64,000 bases of DNA from an uncultured Collinsella sp. (GTDB lineage Bacteria; Actinomycetota; Coriobacteriia; Coriobacteriales; Coriobacteriaceae): assembly GCA_958405195.1 (NCBI GenBank), contig CATYDM010000001.1, forward strand, positions 62,001 to 126,000, given 5' to 3'. Below, piece by piece: positions 1-8,888 of the stretch (position 1 is its first letter; each line of letters begins with the position of its first letter). A program made the position numbers and the translations under genes. Under the pieces are notes generated by a model. The model saw only the letters and a program-made list of their open reading frames with translations, was not told the DNA's origin and did no database searches.

Positions 1-588
1 GAACAGCGCAGCCTCGAGCGCATAAGAGCCGTAATAAGAATACGAGCCCGCAGCGCCAATTACCACGCCCTCCACCAGCGAAAGCACTACACCGATAACG
101 GGAATGGCAGCGATAACCTCGAGCACGACCGAAATAACGCTCGAAAAGACTCCGAGACCAAACGACGTGGAACGCATCAGCGGACGATCCATGCCGTCAT
201 CGATCTTAAGCGACAGATCGCGACCCCACTCGATACCGAAGCCGGAACCGCACACGCTCGCAATGCAAGCTGCCAAAAAGCCGATGGCAGCCGCAATGCC
301 GCCAATAACGGGGATAAACAACACGAGCACCGACACAACGCAAATCAGCGCCGGCAAAAACGCGATTTGGCATACACGCTGAAGCACGCCCGGAGTCTTA
401 GTCATATCTTGGAACGCCTGAGCCACACAGCCCTTTGGCGCATTCGCCACGGGCGGTTGCGGAATAAACTGCTGGGGCTGAGGCTGTCCCTGGGGAGCGG
501 GGCCAGCGGCACCGGCATTAGGAGCACCACACACGCCGCAGAACTTGTCGTTATCGCCCATGGGGGCGCCACACTGCGAGCAGAACAT
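1..588 (-). CDS. Zinc-ribbon membrane protein, partial (C-terminus outside window)
   Basis: The reading frame starts at an ATG at 588 and is still open at base 1, giving 196 residues. The N-terminus has two CxxC pairs (MFCSQCG and KFCGVCG), the pattern of a short zinc ribbon such as DZR or zinc_ribbon_2. A Pro/Gln/Ala-rich linker follows (about residues 25-50), and then at least three long hydrophobic stretches separated by a short charged loop (GIEWGRDLSLK). I infer an integral membrane protein whose cytoplasmic zinc ribbon mediates a protein contact. I do not recognise the specific family, and the missing C-terminus could change the call. Confidence 0.7.
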   Translation of the reverse strand, partial: MFCSQCGAPMGDNDKFCGVCGAPNAGAAGPAPQGQPQPQQFIPQPPVANAPKGCVAQAFQDMTKTPGVLQRVCQIAFLPALICVVSVLVLFIPVIGGIAAAIGFLAACIASVCGSGFGIEWGRDLSLKIDDGMDRPLMRSTSFGLGVFSSVISVVLEVIAAIPVIGVVLSLVEGVVIGAAGSYSYYGSYALEAALF

Positions 589-737
589 AGAATCATCCCT
601 TCGTATTTTGAACGAATCACTTGAATCGCAAACGATGTCTTTAGCATCATTATTGCCCAATGTGGGGTCAAATACTCAAAGATGACCGATTTGCAAGATA
701 CACGGCGCCAGCAGGCGGTTCGTTGAATACGTCTGTG

Positions 738-1760
738 CTAGTTCGTTCCGCGGAAGCCCTTGCCGACGATCTCGGAGCTGTCGACGATCGTGATAAAGGC
801 ACCCGGATCGACTTCGCGCGCATAGCGGCGCAGTTGCACGGCCTCGCGACGGCTCAGCACGCTCATGATCACCGTCACGCACTTGCCCGAGAAGGCACCG
901 TAGCCGCGGCTGATGGTCGCCGTGCGGTTGAGATGCTTGACGATAAACTCCTCGACCTTAAGGGGCTCGGAACAAATGACCGTGCAGACTTTGCGCAGGT
1001 GAATGCTCTCAATGGCTTTGTCGACCACAAGCGTCTTGGCAAACAGGCCGAGCACGCAATACAGACCGACACGCGGGCCATACAAAAAGGCCGCGATGGT
1101 CACGATGCCGATATCGACCAGCAGCAGGGCACGGCCAATCTCGAGCGTCGTGCGGCGCTTGAGGATCATGGCAAGAATGTCCGTGCCACCCGTCGAGGCG
1201 CCGATGTCAAAGACAATAGCGCTGCCGAGCGCCGGCAAGATAACGGCAAAGCACAGGTCGAGCCACATATCACCCGTCAGAGAGACATCGGTCGGAATAA
1301 AGAGCTCGAACAGCGAAACATAGGCGGACAGCGCAAACGAGGCGAAGACGCTCCACAGGATTGCCTTGCGCTCCAATAAGATAAAGCCCAAAACGACGAG
1401 AACCGCGTTAATAATCCACATAAAGACGCCGACGGGCAGGGTCGGGAACAGCGTGGACAGAATGACCGACACGCCCGAGGTGCCGCCAAAAGCAAAGTGA
1501 TTAGGGGTTTTAAACGCAACGATGGCGAAGGCCGTAAGAATCAGGCCCAGATTGAGCTCGGCAAAAAAGCGCGGAAAGCCCGGCTCCTGGCTGCGCTTTT
1601 GACCGGCACGCTCGCCGCGCTCGATATCGGTGCGATCGACCACGCGCTCCATCGGCACCACGGGAGGACGATGCATCTCCTCGGCAGCACGCGATGCCGC
1701 CTCTGCCGCGGCGGCCTCAATCGCCCATGCCTTGCTTTCTGTTTCGTGCTCGTCGGCCAT
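738..1760 (-). CDS. YitT family membrane protein (DUF161/DUF2179)
   Basis: A 340-residue protein with a charged cytoplasmic N-terminus of about 65 residues and five to six membrane segments. A C-terminal soluble domain (about residues 260-340) contains the DUF2179-like segment ISRGYGAFSGK followed by VTVIMSVLSRREAVQLRR. The core motif GASTGGTDILAMIL is typical of YitT proteins. Function in the family is poorly defined; transport of an unknown small molecule is usually assumed. The start ATG is preceded by a GAGGGG Shine-Dalgarno. It is a single gene, separated from the Asp23 operon by a terminator. Confidence 0.85.
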   Translation of the reverse strand: MADEHETESKAWAIEAAAAEAASRAAEEMHRPPVVPMERVVDRTDIERGERAGQKRSQEPGFPRFFAELNLGLILTAFAIVAFKTPNHFAFGGTSGVSVILSTLFPTLPVGVFMWIINAVLVVLGFILLERKAILWSVFASFALSAYVSLFELFIPTDVSLTGDMWLDLCFAVILPALGSAIVFDIGASTGGTDILAMILKRRTTLEIGRALLLVDIGIVTIAAFLYGPRVGLYCVLGLFAKTLVVDKAIESIHLRKVCTVICSEPLKVEEFIVKHLNRTATISRGYGAFSGKCVTVIMSVLSRREAVQLRRYAREVDPGAFITIVDSSEIVGKGFRGTN

Positions 1761-1874
1761 TACGGCAACCCCTCGTTAACAATTTGGAAACAATGCGCCC
1801 ATTAGGGTAACGCGGAACGCGACGATTGCAACCCCTAGTTAGACGAGCGGCATGACTACATCGGGAGCGTACAA

Positions 1875-1914
1875 AAACAGCCGGCCACGCTTTTGCTTGC
1901 GCGGTCGGCCGTTT
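1875..1914 (-). terminator. Rho-independent terminator of the amaP-DUF2273-Asp23 operon
   Basis: Nearly perfect 16-base arms (1875-1890 and 1899-1914) flank an 8-base loop. On the minus strand the stem runs into TTTTTG. It lies about 50 bases downstream of the Asp23 stop codon. Confidence 0.75.
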
Positions 1915-1930
1915 AACGTTTTCACAGATA

Positions 1931-1968
1931 AAACCTACCAAAACAAACCTGTCCCTTTTTGGAAGGTT
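1931..1968. repeat. Family A palindromic repeat abutting the Asp23 stop codon
   Basis: Arms of the AACCTGCCAAAA/TTTTGGCAGGTT type (here AACCTACCAAAA and TTTTTGGAAGGTT) surround the core AAACCTGTCCC. The right arm overlaps the Asp23 stop codon by two bases. Related copies are at 6785, 44515, 46545, 51003 and 56986. Confidence 0.8.
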
Positions 1969-2482
1969 ACTCGTGCTGGCTGGTGCGGTGCTCGTACTCC
2001 TCGGGGGTGATGACGTCCTCGATGCGCAGGTTGACGCCCGCCACCTCAAGGCCAGTCATCGCGGCAAGGCGCTCGGTGACACGTGCCTTGACATCGTCGA
2101 AGATCGCGGGCGCATAGGCGCCGTACTCGATAATGACGGAGATGTTGACGACCACGCGATTGTCATCGGTGACCTCGACCGTCACGCCCTTGGTCAGATT
2201 CTCGGCACCAAACTGCTCCTGCACAAAGTGCATGAGGTTACCCTTCATGCCCAAAACGTGCGGAACCTCGCGGGTGGCCATGGCAACGATCTTCTCGATC
2301 ACACCGTTGGAATAGGTCAGCGAGTCCTCGGACTCGTCCGCCTCCTCGTCGTCCTCATCCTCATCGGACTCGACCTCGACAAGAGCCTCGTCCTCGAGCG
2401 TCACATCCTCGGCTTCGGCGACGACCGCCTCGTTCTCCTCGAGCTCGGTATCGGCCACATCGACCTTCGTATTAAAAGCCAT
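1967..2482 (-). CDS. Asp23/Gls24 family envelope stress protein
   Basis: A 171-residue protein. Residues 1-55 are a highly acidic Glu/Asp-rich extension. The Asp23 core follows, with SNGVIEKIVAMATREVPHVLGMKG, VEVTDDNRVVVNISVIIEYG, and a C-terminal segment ending in GVNLRIEDVI. Asp23 proteins are anchored at the membrane by AmaP and are linked to cell-envelope stress in Gram-positive bacteria. It is the last gene of a three-gene minus-strand operon after the AmaP-like protein and a DUF2273 protein. The start is supported by a GGGGGA ribosome-binding site 3-8 bases upstream. Confidence 0.9.
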   Translation of the reverse strand: MAFNTKVDVADTELEENEAVVAEAEDVTLEDEALVEVESDEDEDDEEADESEDSLTYSNGVIEKIVAMATREVPHVLGMKGNLMHFVQEQFGAENLTKGVTVEVTDDNRVVVNISVIIEYGAYAPAIFDDVKARVTERLAAMTGLEVAGVNLRIEDVITPEEYEHRTSQHE

Positions 2483-2526
2483 GGTTCCCCCTTATGCCTG
2501 CCGCAGATGCGACAGTCGAATACATA

Positions 2527-2904
2527 TTAGCGGCCGCTAAACAGACGGCCGAAGAAGTTGACGATCCCGTTCTCGCCGTCGCGAATTTGGCCGATCACGG
2601 CGCCGATCAGCACGAAGAATGCAATGACGAGTGTGTCCCACAGGCCGAGCGTGAGCACCAACACGGCGAGGATAAAGCCAGCGACGGCGCCAAGCGTGGT
2701 GTTGGGATGACGCACAGCATAGCTCCAGATGGCAGCGCCCGTACCCTTGATGAGACCCATAGCCTCGTCAAAATCCGCGGCCGCCGCGTCTTGTAACTCA
2801 GTTGCCTCTGCTTTGGAATCAACAGTTTCGCTCGCCGGCGTGGCGCTCTGGTCAATCGTCAGGCGCGGCGTACGAGCGGTCTTATCTTGATTGGTATCAC
2901 TCAC
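2527..2904 (-). CDS. DUF2273 small membrane protein of the Asp23 operon
   Basis: The GTG start at 2904 is chosen because GGAGG sits 6 bases upstream and because it overlaps the stop of the upstream AmaP-like gene by eight bases (translational coupling). The product is 125 residues: an acidic, Thr/Ala/Glu-rich N-terminal half, then two hydrophobic helices (TLGAVAGFILAVLVLTLGLW and TLVIAFFVLIGAVIGQI). A conserved-looking C-terminus, NGIVNFFGRLFSGR, matches DUF2273. DUF2273 genes are usually found between amaP and asp23. The function is probably membrane anchoring or a scaffold, but this is inference. Confidence 0.85.
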   Translation of the reverse strand: MSDTNQDKTARTPRLTIDQSATPASETVDSKAEATELQDAAAADFDEAMGLIKGTGAAIWSYAVRHPNTTLGAVAGFILAVLVLTLGLWDTLVIAFFVLIGAVIGQIRDGENGIVNFFGRLFSGR

Positions 2905-3442
2905 CGGAAACCTCCACGGTCTGGACGGTAGTCTTGGACGGCAAAAAACGGACGCGCGTGGTCGTACCCGGCGTGCCGAGCATGGTGTCGCAAGCTTCCT
3001 CGATGCGCTGCTGCATCGCGGTAGCCAGAGATGCCACGTCCTTATCGTCAAGCGCGATAGCCTCGACCTTAAAACGGACGTGCGAATCGTCGGAACCTTG
3101 GACGCGGGCCTCGACATGCTCGATCATCACGCGATCGTCGCGCTCTGCAGCAGCCCTGGCGCACGAAGAAAGCGCCGCGAGCGTGACCTCGATATTGCGC
3201 TCCCCCGCCGGATGCACGCAGGACGGCTCGCGACGAGCAAACATCAGGCGGAAGAAGCTTACCAGCACGCCAATCGCCACAACTCCGCCGCATGCCGTCA
3301 CGACAATGCGCGGCATGGGGTCGCGCATCAGCAGCATAAAGCGATACGTATACGGCCCCCAAAACTGGCAGACAAGCGTACCCAGCGCCACGATGGCGGC
3401 GGCAAGATACACAATCGCTAGGGCTCGTTTGAGTACGCGCAC
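2897..3442 (-). CDS. amaP: AmaP-like alkaline shock response membrane anchor protein
   Basis: A 181-residue protein with two N-terminal membrane helices (about residues 8-28 and 47-65, separated by a loop with WGPYTYRFMLL). A soluble Asp23-like domain follows (about 80-175: ERNIEVTLAALSSCARAAAE, VRFKVEAIALDDKDV, MQQRIEEACDTMLG). This is the architecture of AmaP, which tethers Asp23 to the membrane. It is the first gene of the operon; its 3' end overlaps the DUF2273 start. A TATAAT-like -10 (about 3493-3498, minus strand) lies in the T-tract of the neighbouring yebC terminator. Confidence 0.8.
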   Translation of the reverse strand: MRVLKRALAIVYLAAAIVALGTLVCQFWGPYTYRFMLLMRDPMPRIVVTACGGVVAIGVLVSFFRLMFARREPSCVHPAGERNIEVTLAALSSCARAAAERDDRVMIEHVEARVQGSDDSHVRFKVEAIALDDKDVASLATAMQQRIEEACDTMLGTPGTTTRVRFLPSKTTVQTVEVSGE

Positions 3443-3501
3443 GTGGCGCTCCCTTCAAATCTCGGCTCTCGAAATGCAAAACGGTTCGCATCATTATAAA
3501 A

Positions 3502-3539
3502 GAGCCGGGTCCGGTGCTCTACGCACGCGGATCCGGCTC
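3502..3539 (-). terminator. Terminator downstream of yebC
   Basis: GAGCCGGATCC and GGACCCGGCTC pair on the minus strand and are followed by TTTTATAA. It lies about 70 bases after the yebC stop codon. Confidence 0.75.
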
Positions 3540-3608
3540 ATCTATTCCACGAGGCTTGCATACTCGCTTCATTATGCCCAGATATGCACGGCTTAACCCG
3601 TGCGGGCG

Positions 3609-4415
3609 CTACTCCTCCTCGAGGGCAGCGATAACCTCGTCGGTCATGTCCATGGTGCTGTAAACATCCTGGACGTCGTCGAGCTCCTCAAGACGGTCGA
3701 TGAGGCGCTGAACCTTCTTGGCGTCGGCGCCGGAGACCTCGGTCGGGGTGGTCGGGACCATGGTGGTCTCGGAGCCCTTGACCTGGACGCCCTGCTCCTC
3801 GAGCGCCTTGGAGACAGCCATGACCTCGTTGGCAGTAGTCCAGACGATCCACTCCTCGCCGGCGTCCTCGTAGTCCTCGCCGCCGGCCTCGGCGATGGCC
3901 ATCATGAACTCATCCTCGTCACCGGCAGCACCGTTGGCGATCATGGTCTCCTTCTTGGCGTTCTCGTCCAGGATCTCCTTGGCGACGACGATCTGGCCCT
4001 TGCGCTCAAACTGGAAGGCGACGGAGCCGGAGGTGCCCAGGTTGCCACCAGCGTGGGAGAAGGCGGAACGGACATCAGCAGCGGTACGGTTGCGGTTGTC
4101 GGTCAGGCAGTCGACGTAGACGGCGACACCGGCGGGACCGTAGCCCTCGTACACGATGTTCTCGTAGACGGCGGCGTCAGCACCCGAACCAAAAGCCTTG
4201 TCGATAGCGGACTTGATCTTGTCCTTAGGCATGGACTGAGCCTTGGCCTTGGCAACGGCAGCGGCGAGGCTGGCGTTGTTCTCGGGCAGCGGGTCGCCGC
4301 CGAGACGGGCAGCAACGGTAATGTTGCGGCTGAGCTTGGAGAAGAGGGCGGAACGCTTGGCGTCCTGCGCGCCCTTACGATGCTTGGTTGTGGCCCACTT
4401 AGAGTGTCCGGACAT
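3609..4415 (-). CDS. yebC: YebC/PmpR family DNA-binding or translation-associated regulator
   Basis: 268 residues beginning MSGHSKWATTKHRKGAQD, the hallmark N-terminus of the YebC/TACO1 family, followed by FSKLSRNITVAARLGGDP. The middle and C-terminal domains are present (GYGPAGVAVYVDCLTDNRNRT, QRLIDRLEELDDVQDVYSTMD). The length is slightly above the usual 240-250. Members have been described as transcriptional regulators and, for the TACO1 branch, as factors that ease ribosome stalling. A good GGAGA ribosome-binding site precedes the ATG. The gene appears monocistronic. Confidence 0.95.
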   Translation of the reverse strand: MSGHSKWATTKHRKGAQDAKRSALFSKLSRNITVAARLGGDPLPENNASLAAAVAKAKAQSMPKDKIKSAIDKAFGSGADAAVYENIVYEGYGPAGVAVYVDCLTDNRNRTAADVRSAFSHAGGNLGTSGSVAFQFERKGQIVVAKEILDENAKKETMIANGAAGDEDEFMMAIAEAGGEDYEDAGEEWIVWTTANEVMAVSKALEEQGVQVKGSETTMVPTTPTEVSGADAKKVQRLIDRLEELDDVQDVYSTMDMTDEVIAALEEE

Positions 4416-4544
4416 ACGTGTCTCCTATCGGTTTCGACCTAAAGCCCAGCGCAGATGCTCGGGCAATATAAACAAACGTCGTTATGATATACCTACTGCC
4501 CTGCGAGATAAACCCCAAAATGAAGGCGTCGTGATGATGTCCCC

Positions 4545-4580
4545 TTTGGTGCAAAGAAACCTGGCCCTCAATGCACCAAA
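4545..4580. repeat. Palindromic repeat directly adjacent to the DUF6020-like stop codon
   Basis: The arms TTTGGTGCA (4545-4553) and TGCACCAAA (4572-4580) are a perfect 9-base pair. The right arm ends one base before the stop codon of the 4581-6764 gene. The layout matches the other stop-adjacent repeats in this window. Confidence 0.7.
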
Positions 4581-6764
4581 TTAGAACCAGAAGAAGTCGC
4601 TGCGGGTGACGGTGGCGCCGATGGCGAAGGGCATGCAGGCGATGACCGGATACAGGTAGCGCATGTAGGTCGATCCGTTACACGGACCAATCAGGCACAC
4701 GGCAAGCACGCCCAACAGCGGCACCCAGATCGCCAGCGCACGCCATGAATGACGACGCAGCAGGTAGACCACCACGGCGATCATGATCCACACATAGGTG
4801 GCCGAGCTCATGGTGAGCGAAATAAACGGGATGCGCTGCACCGCTACACGGTACAGATTGATCAGGTGGTCGCACCAGCGCACAACCTTGCTATCGACCG
4901 GATGGAAGTCGAAGTACTTGAGATTATCGGGGCGTGCCATAATCTCGGCACTACGCGCCGTGCTGTAGACCCAGGCATCGCGCGTGCTCGGATAAAAATA
5001 ACCATAGTAGTTATTGATAAGCGCCGAAATATAGCACTCGGGATCCCTCTTAAACATCTGGGCCCATACCTCAAAATAGGCATCGATGTCCTCTTGCGAG
5101 GCGTACTCGTTAAAGCAGTTCTTGACGGCATCGGACTTGTCGGGATTGTAGCGGCGGCCCAGGTTCTCGTACTTGAGTACACGATCGATCACGGCACGCT
5201 CTTCGTCGGTCACCAAACCGTCGCAGGGCGCCTCCACGATGGTGCCGTCCTCCTTAACCGTGGGGTTGACGCCCGAGTTGAGGCCGTCGTGCTTTTGGAC
5301 AAAACGAGCCGTCTGCTGGAACGGAATCGAAAGGATTTCGCGCTTGGAACCAGGCGTGATGTCGTGTGCCGGCATAAAGACCTTGGTGAAGTACATATTA
5401 GAGGCAAGGCAGAGTGCAAGCACCGCAAGAACTCCCACCCAGCGGAAGCGCGAGATGGCGCCCGAAGGCGCAGCACCGGCCTGCTTGGCTGCACGACGAG
5501 CCGTATGCGCGTCCCATGCGCAAAACGCCGCCGCGATTACGCATGCCGCCAGGGGAAACACCAGACCGCCGTTGCGCAGAAACGTGGAACCCATGGCGCC
5601 CAGAGCGAGCAGCAGCCAGTCGTGGCGCGCAAAGAGCACGGGGGCTTTCTCGCCCGCTCGCTCGACATTGGCATCACGACGAGGCAAGCCACATGCCACG
5701 AGCTTGACGGTCTGTACCAACAGCACCAAGAACGCGTCGGCAAAGAGCACGTCTTTGGTGAGCAACGCCGCGTAGTTAGAGAACATCGGCATAAACGCAA
5801 AGAACAGCAGGATCACACCGCGAACCGGCAGGCTCACGCCCAATTTGCGCAGCGACGAAATGGAATAGGCCATGCAGGCAGCCGTGATGACAAATTGAGC
5901 GCAGGTGTAGATGGCAAGACCCGCGTTAGCGCTGTTGAACAGCGAAAGCCCCAGCTGAACGCACGAGCCGATAATGGCCGTGTGCACTACGGGATGATGC
6001 CCGTTGAGCAACACATTAGGATTGAGCAGACGCAGGTAGTCACTCGTGCCGTTGGGGTAGTTGAACCACTGGCGAATCTGCGCACCCGTATCTCCCATAA
6101 AAAGGCCGGGCAGCGAAGCGATAAGCGTGGGCGCCCAGGCGATCATAAGCACCAGGAAGGGGCCGGCAAAGGGATGGACCGAGAGCACGGCGTGAGTCAC
6201 ACGCCATACGCGGCCAAAGTGCGCTTCGGAAAACGGAATGCGCCGAGAGCTCAGCCAATCCAGGCACTCAAAAGCCAAATAGAAGGCCACGATCGCTAAG
6301 AGCATCCAGCCCGCGCCGCCAATCCAGGCGCAGATGATGCGGGCTTTGTCGCCGAGCACGATCTCGGCCGAGTCGGTGAGATCGTAGCTGCGGCCGAACA
6401 CCATGCAGATGGCGAAGAACAGCGACGGCAGAATGATCGATGGACGCCAGGTGTCGCCACGGCCAAAGAACACGTAGCGAAACGGCAAGGTGAGCAGGCA
6501 GGCAAGTGCAAGCAGCATGACCGCGTCGGTATGGCCGGCAAACGAGAGGAGCACCTCGTAGCACACGTACAGCATGCCCGAGGCTTTGGGGTCAATCGCC
6601 AAGACTGCGTTGCTCGACACCGGGGCGGGATCGATGGAAAACGCCGTGGTCGCCAACAGCGCGAGCAAAAATGCGATGAGCGTCTGCTTGGCGGGGTAGC
6701 GCTTAAACCAGACGATGCGGGCAGCGTCGCGCGCAGCCGTTGTGGAGAGATCGGAATCCTTCAC
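4581..6764 (-). CDS. DUF6020-like large polytopic membrane protein
   Basis: 727 residues with about 12-14 predicted hydrophobic helices. A long extracytoplasmic-looking loop (about residues 480-620: NSGVNPTVKEDGTIVEAP to SAEIMARPDNLKYFD) sits before the last membrane helices. Motifs such as MGDTGAQIRQWFNYPN and LLTKDVLFADAFLVLL resemble DUF6020 and polytopic GT39/GT83-type glycosyltransferases, in which acidic residues after the first loops bind the lipid-linked donor. I infer a membrane glycosyltransferase-like envelope protein; substrate unknown. The start is GTG with only a weak AAAGG 11 bases upstream, so the exact start is uncertain. Confidence 0.6.
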   Translation of the reverse strand: MKDSDLSTTAARDAARIVWFKRYPAKQTLIAFLLALLATTAFSIDPAPVSSNAVLAIDPKASGMLYVCYEVLLSFAGHTDAVMLLALACLLTLPFRYVFFGRGDTWRPSIILPSLFFAICMVFGRSYDLTDSAEIVLGDKARIICAWIGGAGWMLLAIVAFYLAFECLDWLSSRRIPFSEAHFGRVWRVTHAVLSVHPFAGPFLVLMIAWAPTLIASLPGLFMGDTGAQIRQWFNYPNGTSDYLRLLNPNVLLNGHHPVVHTAIIGSCVQLGLSLFNSANAGLAIYTCAQFVITAACMAYSISSLRKLGVSLPVRGVILLFFAFMPMFSNYAALLTKDVLFADAFLVLLVQTVKLVACGLPRRDANVERAGEKAPVLFARHDWLLLALGAMGSTFLRNGGLVFPLAACVIAAAFCAWDAHTARRAAKQAGAAPSGAISRFRWVGVLAVLALCLASNMYFTKVFMPAHDITPGSKREILSIPFQQTARFVQKHDGLNSGVNPTVKEDGTIVEAPCDGLVTDEERAVIDRVLKYENLGRRYNPDKSDAVKNCFNEYASQEDIDAYFEVWAQMFKRDPECYISALINNYYGYFYPSTRDAWVYSTARSAEIMARPDNLKYFDFHPVDSKVVRWCDHLINLYRVAVQRIPFISLTMSSATYVWIMIAVVVYLLRRHSWRALAIWVPLLGVLAVCLIGPCNGSTYMRYLYPVIACMPFAIGATVTRSDFFWF

Positions 6765-6784
6765 AGTCCAAAGAGCCTTTCTAG

Positions 6785-6823
6785 AAACCTGCCAAAAAGG
6801 GACAGGTTTATTTTGGCAGGTTT
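6785..6823. repeat. Family A palindromic repeat between lgt and the DUF6020-like gene
   Basis: Perfect 13-base arms AAACCTGCCAAAA (6785-6797) and TTTTGGCAGGTTT (6811-6823) around AGGGACAGGTTTA. It sits about 20 bases upstream of the DUF6020-like start, so it would lie in that gene's promoter or leader region. Confidence 0.8.
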
Positions 6824-6868
6824 TATCTGGGGAAACGTTACGGTTCTGTCATCGTTGCCCAGCGAATC

Positions 6869-6897
6869 ACCACAAAGGCGCCTGTCCCCTTTGTGGT
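6869..6897. repeat. Family B palindromic repeat adjacent to the lgt stop codon
   Basis: Ten-base arms ACCACAAAGG and CCTTTGTGGT surround CGCCTGTCC. The right arm ends two bases before the lgt stop codon (6900-6902). Similar CAAAGGG...CCCTTTG hairpins occur at 23408 and 24157. Confidence 0.75.
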
Positions 6898-6899
6898 AG

Positions 6900-7721
6900 T
6901 TAGGCGTCGAGGTAGATGCGCTGGGGTTGGTTGCGGCGACGAGCAAAGATGATGAGCGCCAGGCCCGCGATTACGAGCGGCAGGCTCAGCAGCTGACCCA
7001 TGGTGATGACGCCGCCCAGCAGATAGCCCAGCTGCGCATCGGGCACACGCACAAACTCAATCAAAAAGCGAACGATGCCATAACCCATCACAAAGACGCC
7101 CATAAACGTGCCTTGGGGCAGTAGCGGCTTTTTGCGGCTGAGCACCTGCAGAATGCAAAAGAGCACGATGCCCTCAAGAAATGCCTCGTAGAGCTGGGAG
7201 GGGTGACGCGGCATATCGCCCGCGGTGCCACCGAAGACCACACCCCAGGGCAGATCGGTCGGCTTGCCCCACAGCTCACCATTGACAAAGTTGGCACAAC
7301 GGCCCAGGCACAAGGCCAGCGGCGCGCCTATGACGGCAAGGTCTGCCAAAGTCCATGCATCGAGCTTATACATGCGGCACACAATGATGCCGCCGATAAT
7401 GCCGCCCACCAAACCGCCATGGAAGCTCATGCCGCCCTCGTTGGTGGCAAAGATCTCGAGCGGGTGCGCCCAGTAGTAGCCATCACCGTAAAAGACGACG
7501 TAGAACAGGCGCGCACCGATAATGAGGCCAAAGACCACGCCGACCACGACACTCGTCAGGTCGTCAATCGTGATGTTAAAACCCCAGCGACGCTGCGTGC
7601 GGTACATGACGACCGCCGCGAGCAGGGCGCCGACCACGTAGGCCAGGCCGTACCAGTAGATGGTGATGGGGCCCGCCGAGATCGCGACAGGATCAAGCAT
7701 ATGGTAGAAGTCGTTGAGCAT
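6900..7721 (-). CDS. lgt: Prolipoprotein diacylglyceryl transferase (Lgt)
   Basis: The ATG at 7721 is chosen because GGAGG lies 6-10 bases upstream, giving 273 residues. Lgt transfers diacylglycerol from phosphatidylglycerol to the lipobox cysteine of prolipoproteins, the first step of lipoprotein maturation, in the cytoplasmic membrane. Visible signatures are GGMSFHGGLVGG with the conserved His region, GRCANFVNGELWG (the Lgt signature), and RHPSQLYEAFLEG. About seven hydrophobic helices are present. A substrate in this window is the lipobox-bearing binding protein at 31023. Confidence 0.95.
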   Translation of the reverse strand: MLNDFYHMLDPVAISAGPITIYWYGLAYVVGALLAAVVMYRTQRRWGFNITIDDLTSVVVGVVFGLIIGARLFYVVFYGDGYYWAHPLEIFATNEGGMSFHGGLVGGIIGGIIVCRMYKLDAWTLADLAVIGAPLALCLGRCANFVNGELWGKPTDLPWGVVFGGTAGDMPRHPSQLYEAFLEGIVLFCILQVLSRKKPLLPQGTFMGVFVMGYGIVRFLIEFVRVPDAQLGYLLGGVITMGQLLSLPLVIAGLALIIFARRRNQPQRIYLDA

Positions 7722-7748
7722 GTCGACCCTCCTACTCCCTACATACAA

Positions 7749-7781
7749 ATGCGGCCGCGGGCCTTGCGCTCGCAGCCGCAT
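7749..7781 (-). terminator. Probable terminator of the NifU-like gene
   Basis: Eleven-base arms (7749-7759 and 7771-7781, one G-T pair) are followed on the minus strand by TTTGTATGT. It sits between the NifU-like stop and the lgt start. Confidence 0.6.
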
Positions 7782-7830
7782 ATTTGGGCGTAACGTCTAT
7801 GCGGAGTATGCCGTCCGCAGCTTTCGCATC

Positions 7831-8109
7831 TTAGAACGGCGCGTACTCGTCGTACAGGTCCTCGGCCTCGCCGGAAGCATTGACCTGCTCAACGCGGGTA
7901 ACGCCGGGCACATGCTCCTTCAGGATACGCTCAATGCCCATGGACAGGGTCAGCGAGCTCATGGGGCAGCCGGCGCAAGCGCCCTGCAGCTCCAGTTTGA
8001 CGACACCCTCGTCGTCGACGCCCACATACTCCATATCGCCGCCGTCGGCCTGCAGGTTGGGGCGAATCTCTTCAAGAACCTTCTTAAGCAGCTCTTCGTT
8101 AACAGCCAC
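7831..8109 (-). CDS. NifU C-terminal domain Fe-S scaffold protein
   Basis: 92 residues matching the NifU/NfuA C-terminal domain: LEEIRPNLQADGGDMEYV at the N-terminus and the scaffold motif GACAGCPMSS (CxxC) at about residue 44. These proteins assemble or carry Fe-S clusters for transfer to client enzymes. Radical SAM and dehydratase-activase clients both occur in this window. An AAAGGAGC ribosome-binding site precedes the ATG. It appears monocistronic. Confidence 0.92.
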   Translation of the reverse strand: MAVNEELLKKVLEEIRPNLQADGGDMEYVGVDDEGVVKLELQGACAGCPMSSLTLSMGIERILKEHVPGVTRVEQVNASGEAEDLYDEYAPF

Positions 8110-8279
8110 AGGGGCTCCTTTCTCACAATAACGCGGGCACGCCCGCGGACAGAAGCTATGTTACTACAGCCATGTACCCGCTCACGAGCCGTCCATGCGC
8201 GCAGACGCGACTTTCACGAGTAGTCAATTTGGGACGGGGCTCTTTTGGCTGTTTTGCCGCCAGCTAGCGTTGGCACGCA

Positions 8280-8804
8280 CTACTGCTGAGCCTGTCCCCC
8301 GGTACCAATCTGGACATCGACGATGACCTGGCGGTAGCTGATGCCGCAGGAGTCGAGAATGCGGCGGCTGATACGGCCGTCATCGGTGTCGGCATACTTG
8401 TTGTCCAGGTAGACGACCTCGCCCACGCCCACCTGCGCCAAAATCTTGGCGCAGTCGTGGCACGGGAACAGCGTGACGTAGACCGTGGAACCCTCGAGGT
8501 CTTTGAGCGAGCCGCGGTAGTTGAGCACGGCGTTTGCCTCGGCATGCACCACGTAGTTGTGCTTATCCTGCAATGGGTCGTCGCTCGTACCCCACGGGAA
8601 AAAGTCATCGTTGAGCGCCGAGGGCGTACCGTTGTAGCCCACCGAAAGGATGCGGTGGTTGGTGCTGGCGATGCACGCGCCCACCTGCGTGTTAGGATCC
8701 TTGCTGCGGCGCTGCGCGGCAATGGCCACGCTCATAAAGAACTCATCCCAGCTAATGACGTCGCGGCGCTTGCCCGACGCAGTTTGATGAAGATCGTCCG
8801 ACAT
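8280..8804 (-). CDS. dCMP deaminase family protein
   Basis: The start at 8804 is selected over upstream codons because GGAGG lies 8 bases before it, giving 174 residues. The zinc-binding HAE motif (YVVHAEANAVLN) and PCHDCAK are those of cytidine/deoxycytidylate deaminases. The N-terminal WDEFFMSVAIAAQRRSKDPNTQVGA is typical of the dCMP deaminase branch, which supplies dUMP for dTMP synthesis. The C-terminus ends in a short hydrophilic tail. A ComE-type competence deaminase would be the main alternative name. Confidence 0.9.
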   Translation of the reverse strand: MSDDLHQTASGKRRDVISWDEFFMSVAIAAQRRSKDPNTQVGACIASTNHRILSVGYNGTPSALNDDFFPWGTSDDPLQDKHNYVVHAEANAVLNYRGSLKDLEGSTVYVTLFPCHDCAKILAQVGVGEVVYLDNKYADTDDGRISRRILDSCGISYRQVIVDVQIGTGGQAQQ

Positions 8805-8888
8805 GCCAGACACCTCCGAAATCGCAATAGTTTGACCCATTGTAGCAGGTGGAAGGTAGGGGCGTTTATCCCACCGGCGCCCTCACTT

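Noticed and set aside
4749..6299. 516-codon plus-strand open frame
   Set aside because: Antisense shadow of the DUF6020-like membrane protein; His/Arg/Gln-rich product with no domain.
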